A DNA stretch of 64,000 nt from Ophiura sarsii (lineage: Eukaryota > Echinodermata > Ophiuroidea > Amphilepidida > Ophiuridae), in the NCBI GenBank assembly GCA_035610835.1, contig CM069457.1, positions 44,371,319 to 44,435,318 on the forward strand, written 5' to 3'. Below, piece by piece: positions 56,241 to 64,000 of this stretch. How positions within the stretch are numbered: the stretch's first letter is position 1; every line of letters starts with the position of its first letter. Below the pieces are notes generated by a model. That model saw only the letters and a list, made by a program, of their open reading frames with translations, ran no database searches and had not been told where the DNA came from. Made by a program: the position numbers and the translations under genes.

Positions 56241-57429
56241 CTGTAAAATAATGAAAATCACAACATCACCTGTGTGTTGTGTAGACCAGCAACATAGACA
56301 CGGTCTTCTCATTAATTCGGCAAATAGAATTAGAAAACGTTAGTATGAAGTAACAGGCACGAAGTTATCGTCAGCACTATTATATCTTGGATAACAAAAT
56401 TATGTTGATCATTACAGTTCCGAAGTTATATCACTACGCTTAGTGTTAATCCATAAACGCGACCCTGTAAGATTATACAACCAGGTATTTCATCATCTGT
56501 GTCGTAAATGAGGTTATTTTTCTATATGATGAGCAGGTAATCGTGGTATATGGAAAACGCTAATTTAGAGAACGTGTGTGGTTCATTACGAACACGACCC
56601 ACTTCAAAGACGGAAGCAGTGCATCATGCAGTATTACCCGGTTTCAACGTAAACATTATGTTGATTATATGGTTCGACAAATTCATCACATGTTGTAAAT
56701 ATATTATTGCAACCTAAATGAAACACCTTTTTGAGTTGTAAAATTATACAACGGCTTTTGCTCGATTAACTCTATGTTGCATACGGTTGATAATGTATTC
56801 CTCTTACGCATAATTATTTAATCTCGAATATTCGTGAAAGAGTCTACGTTCGCCGTCGACTATATCCTTACATAATTTGAATGACACCCTCTAGAGTTGA
56901 ATAATAATTATAGTAATGATTTGTTCCTTGGGAAACAAGCAACCAAGAATACGTCTTGTGTGGAGACAACAACTGGTCAAAATACCCAGGCTAAATATAG
57001 ATTGTTTAATATCTAATTTTTCAGGACATTTTTGGAAGCGATACACATATTCGTAAAGTAAAATATACTTTGACATAACCTTGTCAAATTACTAAACGAG
57101 TTAATGTGCAATTGTTAGTGCTAAATCAAACGACAGCAAGCACAATTGCATGGGTTTCGGTAATGCGCTCTCAACAGTTAAATACATAATGGTATTTCCT
57201 TCTAATATAGAAAATCGGGACTATAAACCATCTATAAAAGATATTAAAAAAATCATTCCCATCACCATCCCCTTCAAATATATATCGTTATTTTTACTAC
57301 GGGTACAAAATGTCACAGTATTTACAATACACCCAACATGGGCGATGGTGATGCCTTATTGACTTTTGTAATATATACACATGTATATTGGATTTATCAG
57401 GAGTACAACATACCATAGCGGATGTTTCG
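56241..57429. other. upstream region of the GPCR; no exon placed
   Basis: The 5' untranslated exon(s) and promoter should lie here or further right, but none can be named from sequence alone. Confidence 0.35.
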
Positions 57430-57890
57430 AGAACAATCTTGCCTCTGTATTATCGCGTCCTCATATACATTCACGGATCACACGGTAAACATCGATATCC
57501 TGCTGTCAGCTAATCTTCCCACAATACGATCAATGATGTTTTACCGTTACCCGATCCTCCTCACAAAACATGGTCAACATGGTCAATGATGTGTTACCTC
57601 ATAAAACACGGTCTATGTTATTTGACAGTTCCCCGACCCTCCTCATAAATCACGGCAAATGATGTCTTTGCATTCCCCGATGTATTTCACAAATCACGAT
57701 CAATAATGTGTTACCGTTATCCGATCCTTCTAACAAAACACGGTCAACGTTGTTTTACCGTTACCTAATCCTCCTCATAAAACACTGTACACGGTCGTTA
57801 TTTGACCGTTCCCCGATCCTCCTCACAAAACACGATCAATGATGCTTTTATCGTTAAACGATCCTCCTCATAAAACACGGTTACAGCTAA
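57430..57890. repeat. ~60-65-bp tandem array
   Basis: About seven diverged units share GATCCTCCTCACAAAACACG, GTCAATGATG and TTTTACCGTTACC. Confidence 0.85.
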
Positions 57891-58019
57891 TTGCATTTTA
57901 TTGGTGGATTAGGCCAGCACGCGAAGCTTGTATTTCGCAGACGAGGGAAACATTGATCTTTACACAGATTTTAAACGTGTACAGGCGAAAATTCTGTAGC
58001 ATGGAAATCGGTATCGGTT

Positions 58020-58474
58020 CGGTTTAGGTGGTGGTAGAAATGACAGAATATTCGAATGGGAAAGTAACAATAAAGAAGCTGGCGGGCATGTGGAGCTTTG
58101 CTCATCTGATCCTGATATGAGTTGTAGTGTTACAAGCCATGAATCACAAAGTAACGTTAAGGTTGCCAACAAAATAGCCAATAACAATGATATAGGTGTA
58201 GATAGTGACACAGGGATGGGTGGCAAGGAGCGGCTGCTGAAAAAAGAGGACTCTGACCAAGATGCTGGGAGATGTCAGTTCATCTGTGAGTGATAGTGAT
58301 ATAGATAGCAAAAGCGGCAATAGCGAGTCTGAGGAAGAGTTTGGGACGAATGGTGATGCCTTCAAAGCTGGTGCTAGAGTGTAGTACCATCTGCCACGGG
58401 TGAACTGGAAATGCTAGAACTCGAGTTGAGAGTCAGAGCGATTCGCTCGCTGATGAAAAACATGGAAAAGGAAT
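58020..58474 (+). pseudogene. CAAP1-like coding remnant, frameshifted
   Basis: Coding-looking pieces in successive frames follow each other without introns: NDIGVDSDTGMGGKERLLKK, then SSSVSDSDIDSKSGNSESEE, then GELEMLELELRVRAIRSLMK with NMEKE and a stop at 58472-58474. The last piece matches the C-terminal LELEMRARAIKALMKA-type helix that I recall from CAAP1 (caspase activity and apoptosis inhibitor 1). Frameshifts and in-frame stops separate the pieces, so it is not translated as one protein. Lack of introns suggests a retrocopy, but there is no poly-A tail. Confidence 0.6.
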
Positions 58475-60633
58475 GAAGATATATTGCAATCCATGGCATG
58501 TTGAGAGAATTACCATTGCAATCCGGAGAGACTGGTGGGGTGTCACTGGTCTACTCAGTTATACAATACTGTGAGCATGCGTGACCAAAAAGGGGTGTGT
58601 GTTTTTAGTTCGGGTTTAGTACGCATTAAAGGATCCAAATTTGACCTTTTTCAAGAAAAGGGTACTTTTTAAACTCCTACCAATACCAAATACGTGCAAT
58701 GTCCTCATAATCCAGGCTTTGTTTTCTTTTATGTTATTAATCACTCAAAAGTAACCTTTATCAAATTCAAAAAGTGGATAATGTGGCTCAGGATAGGATA
58801 CAGTGAAAAAGACACTGATATGTTTTAACAATGGACGCACGTCACATGAGGTTGACTTCATGTAAAAGTACGCGAGGTCAAACTCATCTAAAAGAACGGT
58901 GCAACGGACATCCGTGGTGTGCAATAGGTTAAAGCTCGACCTCTCGACTCTGATTGATTAACGACATTTTGTGAGTTTTTAAGCATGCGCAGTAAGCTGA
59001 TCGAAGTGCGTCTAAATTTACCATTGCAAAAGTGTAGGGGTTAAATAGGGGTGAAAGCAAGTAGACTTGTTTGTCAAGATCAAAGAAATGAAAAGCTTGA
59101 GATTCTTTTGAGACGTTTTACAAGAGATTGTTCGCTAACAGTTTAAAAGTACATAGCTTGAGAGCCGCCTCATGCCATATGTGTGAAAACTTTGACAAGC
59201 CTGCATGTTCATGTCGAAGAGTATTTTCCTTTACTTAGTGCAATAAGCTTTATTATCTTTATTAATCGCCTTCCCATCACAATATTACATTACATTATTA
59301 CATTATACCTACTTGTATATTTGATGTAGAAATAGAACATTAATTATGATTAATTATTAATCTTTACATAATGTATGGAAACATTGTATGAAAATGCGTT
59401 TCCTTGAGTTCACCATACATATATAAGTATGTTATTGTATAATTTCAACACAGTAAATATAATACAAATTCTAATTACAAGCATAGTATAGAAAAGCAAT
59501 AAATATACAAATTATCAAAAGAAACAAAAGGCAAATGACGGTCACTAGGCCATCGCCAAACTCATTGACAAGCCTATCATGCCATAAGTTAGGAAGAACC
59601 AAAGTACCTAACGGGCGTTTTTTTCCATATGATGTTTGAACCAATGGCAGCGCTGATGCCAATGTCTTTGGCAATGCCCTTACACCGTCTGGTTGGTAAA
59701 CCAACCAAGCCATTTTCAACCCAGCAAGCCATTTTCCTCCCAGATGCAACTTTACTTTGAATGGTACCTAGACTGCCAACAATGATGATGATTGTTTTAC
59801 ATGAGTATTGAGTTGCAATATTGATACATACATATTCCCCTACACCCCTATATACAACACGTATTCATGGTATTATGTTACCATATACAAACCCTTCTAA
59901 TACCAATACTATGTATATTTGTATTTATTTTAATGCATTTCACATGGTGATACCAAATATTAATTATATAACATTGATATAAGTCATGTTCGAATAAAAA
60001 AGAATACAACAAATATTGAAAGGCCAATTATTGGGCAATTCAAGATTAATTAGTCCATTGATTAATTAATTAAGCCTTTTGCTTTAAAACATATCAAACT
60101 GTCAACATGTATGAGCCTTGGTCAGAACTTAGACAATTATTTTCTGAGCATGTTACCGCTCACTTCAATGTCCCTTCCTCTATAGTCTGTGGTGCAACAG
60201 ACACTAACTGAGAATATGTATGCTGGAAGTGTGCGCTGCTGGGTGCAGTTAAATATCTTGTTCCGTTGCCATCAGTATTACAGCGACTACCCTGGGTCTA
60301 GCATATTAACATTTCAGCTTGAGCCTTAATGTTGTACAATAATAAACATAAATCAAAAACAAATGCATCTATATGTTATTGATAATAATATGAAAATATA
60401 CCCTAAACTAATACAATATTCTGAGTATACAGGATTATTTGACATGAAATTTACCAAATCCATGCTTTTAATATTTAGACAATTCGCCGAATAAAACAAA
60501 TCAAATGAACCTACCAAACGTATTTCAAATGTTCGTTTTCATTATATAAATGATGAAGTTAGGTGCTTGCTCAAAGTGGCGCAAATATTGTTTATGATTT
60601 TCTTTTTGAAAAAAAATCAAAACAATCCATCTA
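58475..60633. other. intergenic; repeat relative at 58.8-59.05 kb
   Basis: 58800-59050 is an inverted, diverged relative of 2600-2870. The frame 59471-59749 was considered and rejected. Otherwise nothing was recognised. Confidence 0.4.
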
Positions 60634-60639
60634 TTTATT
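60634..60639 (-). promoter_or_regulatory. candidate polyadenylation signal AATAAA
   Basis: AATAAA on the minus strand lies about 135 bp after the stop codon of the ITAM-like receptor tail. It is the first one downstream and fits a short 3' untranslated region, but AATAAA is common in AT-rich DNA. Confidence 0.4.
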
Positions 60640-60774
60640 TACATAGAGTCATTATATTTTCGAAGATGGCTCTAACATGATTTGTGTCTATAGTTATCCG
60701 ATTTTCAAGCCGAGACGACGGGACCCCGGAACCTATCGTTTGCACCGTGCGCTTTCTATGACTTATACCATTAG

Positions 60775-61114
60775 TTAAACATTGGCGTACTGAGGGGCGC
60801 TTTTGTCAGCAGCAGTATTCCCATTTAAGTCCTGGTAGGACTGCTCTTCATTCACCGCGTCTAAATCAAGACCTTGATACTCGGATTCCTCCTTGATGTT
60901 GACATCTTCATAAGCTGATCCATCACTTTGAGCTCGAGGTGTCGTATTGGTCTTCATAGCTATGTTGACTTCATATCCTGCCTCCTCTGGTTGGAAGCGT
61001 TGTTGTTGTTGTTGTCTTGCCATCATCTCCTTCTTGGCATCAATTTCATCGTAGATTTCATTCTCGTCTGTTGTTGTTTCCTTAGGTGTTTCCTTCATTG
61101 AGGCTTTTCTCCTT
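60775..61114 (-). CDS. last exon: receptor cytoplasmic tail with ITAM-like motifs
   Basis: The acceptor TACCCACAG|AAGGAG gives the start 61114; the frame ends with TAA at 60775-60777. Joined to the exon at 61537-61633 the split codon gives Arg, so the tail begins RRRKASMKETPKE, a normal stop-transfer sequence. Numbering from the Met of that stretch, six tyrosines fall at 16 (YDEI), 42 (YEVN), 63 (SAYEDV), 74 (SEYQGL), 88 (YQDL) and 104 (YANV). YQGL and YQDL are 10 residues apart, which meets the ITAM rule YxxL/I-x(6-12)-YxxL/I. SAYEDV and SEYQGL also meet the ITIM pattern. Such tyrosines recruit SH2 proteins after phosphorylation. A short poly-Gln run (CAA) is present. Extracellular exons lie further right, possibly outside the window. 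Confidence 0.82.
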
Positions 61115-61536
61115 CTGTGGGTAATAAGATCGTGTTAGATTGTGTTTAAGTTCCAAATGTGATAAACGTTATTTTCAAAGGTGTTATGCTTTATAATGTT
61201 GCGACAACAATTGAGAGAGCCTACAGTTATTTATTTTTTAAAACGTAATCGCCTTATTATGATGAGTCTCAGTAGTGTACATCCTCCAAATTATCTATCA
61301 AAATGATGAATCTTCTTTTTTATCCGAACTATTTCGATACATCCGATAACAGCTTTCATTAGTGGGAGGCAACCACAATACCGATTTGATACTGGTTAAG
61401 AATTGTGAAGTTCATTGTCTAATGTACTGTTCTTGCTTTTGGCGTCATTGTCATGGTTGTTGCTGCTGACTGCTGTTGTTGCAAGCCGGGTGTCAATTTT
61501 CGGCTATCGGTAGTAGCGTACTGATGTATAACCTAC

Positions 61537-61633
61537 CTGTAGACTACAATGATAGCGATCACGATGATGATGACCAGTACGACTGCTACGGCCACACCGG
61601 CGATTAAACCGGTGCTACTTCTTGGTGATATAA
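61537..61633 (-). CDS. transmembrane exon of the ITAM-like receptor
   Basis: The acceptor CTTGCAG|TTATAT (start 61633) and the donor TACAG|GTAGGT (end 61537) enclose 97 bp, phase 1 to phase 2, joining exactly to the next exon. It encodes ISPRSSTG and then a single helix, LIAGVAVAVVLVIIIVIAII then VVY, of about 23 residues, followed directly by Arg. The start GLIAGVAVAVVLV is typical of single-pass type I receptors. No charged residue lies in the membrane, so it need not pair with an adaptor. Confidence 0.85.
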
Positions 61634-62391
61634 CTGCAAGACAGAAAGTAGCACATTACCATGATTAAGAATAGCGCACTAGTAGTTCAATATCAATCTA
61701 GTTCAATATGAATCTAGATATACAGTACAAGTTACAGGCGGTACAGGAAATGTGCGATGGAATATAAACCAGGGGAAATGTTCAATGTTTGAATTTTAGT
61801 GAGGATACATTTTCTCCTTGCTGCTGCGTATTTCAATCCCTGAAATGTGGTTGTCTATCCTTTATTTTGGCAATCCACATTGTTCATGAGCGTGCGAGGT
61901 AACCACTGGAATGACATTGTTTCAAAAGAATTTAACTGTTTATGAACCAGCATTGTGTGAATGAGCCACCTGCGGTAAGGTCATAATAAGTCAAAATCTT
62001 ATTTCTGATCTTTGATACATCTGGTATGTACGGTATCTAACCGAATTCTCAGATTCGTGAAAAAGAGGACATTTTAGTGTTGACTCATGTGCATTATATT
62101 CTACTGTGTGTTGGAAACTCCTGGGCTTAAATCTCATTTGAATATGAAAATGTAAACTGTCTGTAAATTATTCCCCTACACACTTTGATGACCCCGGTCT
62201 TTGACGCATTTCACGGGCAATGCTTATGTTAAAACAGGCAACACTCCTATTTTAACAAAATTATCCAATAAAAGCAAGGATCTTAGTAAGACGAATACGC
62301 CCTATATTATACTATATGCTTCATGCGTGTTTGGTCCTTTTCACGCTGTTAATATCATATAACATAATTATTGATATAGTTTTTTGACGAT
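61634..62391. other. intron of the receptor gene, no exon placed
   Basis: No further exon could be supported; a phase-1 exon is expected upstream. Confidence 0.4.
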
Positions 62392-62839
62392 ATAAAGGGT
62401 TCAACAAAAGAAAGTATAACACTTTTTATGTCATTTTGAGTAACATTCATTTGTTTTTACCAAACAGGCTAGATAGGCAATTGTTAACACACATATGCCG
62501 TATTTACTGCCATGCACTTTAATGTCAGAATTAAATATCCCCTAAATTGTCGTACGACCCAACGCATTTGCACTGTGCGATCGATAGCCCCGTCAATCCT
62601 GGCTGTACACACACAGAGAGAGAGAACCAAATTGGTCCTTTCTTCTTGTGCTGTGTATTGGAAATGATAGTTTTGAAAATATGATTTTTTTTCTTCGTTA
62701 AATGGTGCTAATCATGGTTTATCTTTGTTGGGGGAAAATTTGGTATCAGATTATGCCTAAAAGATTCATCTAAAAAAAGTGAATGTTACTCAAAATGACA
62801 TAACCAAAGTGGTATACTTTCTTTTGTTGAACCCTTTAT
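62392..62839. mobile_element. ~448-bp MITE in the receptor intron
   Basis: ATAAAGGGTTCAACAAAAGA on the left and TCTTTTGTTGAACCCTTTAT on the right are inverted. The pairing continues to TGAATGTTACTCAAAATGACA, about 65 bp in all. The middle is unpaired AT-rich sequence with a short AGAGAGAGA tract. Confidence 0.88.
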
Positions 62840-63235
62840 GTTAGCTACATTTTGAAACCTACCTCATTTTGCTATCAAAATGACTCCAATGTCTTTATGT
62901 TGGATAAATATAAACACATCACCAAAAATAAGTCCCCCTCTCAACAATTCGTTATAACATGAAAATGAAAGATGTTACTTCAGCTCTTCATGGCTGAATG
63001 AGCTCAAATGGAAGACAAAAACTGCCCTTCGCAAAAGTCATAAAAAAGTTTATGAATGGCTTCGTACTAATGGGAAAACACATGGGGTTGAGTGCACAGT
63101 TTAAAATACCCACCAAGTGAACATTACTCCAATGTGTAATCAATTCATGATCATTCAGCCATGTAATCCTCTTCTTGGCTCAGAGCTAATATCGCAGTGA
63201 GTTGTTAGGTGGTCAGTCACAAACGACACTAAAGG

Positions 63236-64000
63236 CCCTGTCACACCATAGCGTATGGCCTGAACGTGGCCTGAACGTATGCCGACGTATTCAAAAAATA
63301 GCTCGAAAATTGTCAGAGTCCGAGAACGTCCAACTTCCCAACGAATTGCGTCAACATCGGTGATGGAATGGACGTATCCATAGCGTATTAAACGCATACA
63401 TAGCGTATCACTAACGTATTGATAGCGTATCATTAACTTATAACAAACTTATGACAGCGTATCACAGCGTATGCGATCGGCGAGCGTATGACCAACGTAT
63501 TCGTAGCGTATGTCTGCCGTGCTCGACGTATCCTCAGCGTATCCTCGGCGTACAACGAACACGTGACTTATGCCGTTACAGAAATTCAGTTTCGTACACG
63601 GCGGGACAAGTGTTGCCAGTAAACGAAGCCTAGCTGATAACTATTAAAATATCTAGAAGGGTAAATCTATATGTCCAACCTACAACTTAAGACGATTAAC
63701 GTACCTCTAACGTATGTCAGCGTATGTCTAACGTATGTCAGCGTTTGTAAACGTATGTCTAACGTACCACGAACCTATCGGGAACTTATGCAGAACGTAA
63801 GTTAAGCACACGTTGAGTACGTCGAAAATTTTTGAACATGCTCAATAATTGTTCGCGGGCTCGACGTGTTCCAAATGTTCACAACGTATCACAGCGTGCT
63901 CTTAACGTATACGACGTATCCCAAACTTACCCCTAACTTGTATCAGCGTACACCAACGTACGCCAACGGATTTCGATATTTCGCATACGTTGTTATACGT
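63236..64000. repeat. AACGTATG/AGCGTATG-rich repeat region
   Basis: More than 30 copies of (A/G)(A/G)CGTAT or its complement occur with irregular spacing, from GGCCCTGTCACACCATAGCG to the window edge. The density of ACGTAT resembles the subterminal repeats of DNA transposons. It runs off the window, so the other end is unknown. The open frames here reflect the repeat. Confidence 0.75.

Noticed and set aside
59471..59749. 92-aa minus-strand frame ending in a hydrophobic stretch
   Set aside because: No splice sites, weak composition, and no similarity that I recognise; the hydrophobic end comes from AT-rich DNA.
63155..63633. Open frames at the right end
   Set aside because: They arise from the ACGTAT-rich repeat and have no exon signals.

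Overview
This is a 64-kb window of an animal nuclear genome: AT-rich, intron-rich, and heavily loaded with transposons. Split genes with GT/AG splice sites, a rhodopsin-family GPCR, a receptor tail with ITAM-like tyrosine motifs, CR1/jockey-like LINE pieces, a tRNA-headed SINE and very many foldback elements suggest a marine invertebrate. An echinoderm or hemichordate seems most likely to me, but that is inference. There are no bacterial operons or ribosome binding sites, and no CRISPR locus; one array at 17.9 kb only resembles one.

Most of the supported protein-coding sequence is on the minus strand, so genes read right to left. (1) 60.8-61.6 kb: the last two exons of a single-pass receptor, a transmembrane exon and a cytoplasmic tail with six tyrosines, two of them in ITAM spacing. 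(2) 55.2-56.2 kb: a complete class A GPCR of 351 aa. Behind it lie two truncated tandem copies of its 3' half (52.5-55.0 kb), one split by a 1.5-kb PIF/Harbinger-like element. (3) 33.2-46.9 kb: scattered exons of an apparent extracellular protein. Two are domain-like exons; three are near-identical symmetric phase-1 exons for a Thr-rich stalk, made by local tandem duplication. Whether these belong to one gene is inferred. (4) 9.9-23.2 kb: four exons whose splice phases fit exactly (53 + 141 + 112 + 91 codons plus split codons), encoding an unrecognised, probably nuclear protein. (5) 4.6-6.3 kb: two phase-matched exons of a protein resembling the N-terminal part of MULE/FAR1-type transposon proteins, enclosed by ~75-bp inverted repeats, so probably the cargo of a DNA transposon.

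Plus-strand coding remains are few: a LINE with ORF1 and only the tail of ORF2 (29.0-30.9 kb), its ORF1 split near the start by a hAT MITE, and a broken CAAP1-like pseudogene (58.0-58.5 kb).

The rest is repeat structure. Two hAT MITEs have exact 8-bp target duplications and the Harbinger-like element a 3-bp one. At least ten foldback MITEs are visible, including a 1.24-kb near-perfect palindrome about 100 bp upstream of an exon. Tandem arrays include 41-bp units with a 23-bp palindrome, 40-bp units, about 65-bp units, a hexanucleotide run and ATGCATGC tracts. A 15-bp motif recurs about every 175 bp at 34.4-35.9 kb. Many poly-G/poly-C tracts of about 10-27 bases occur, often at transposon ends.

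Limits: exons were found by reading splice sites and open frames without alignment or RNA data. Exons lacking an obvious frame were certainly missed. Repeat edges are good to roughly 5-20 bp unless a target duplication is stated.
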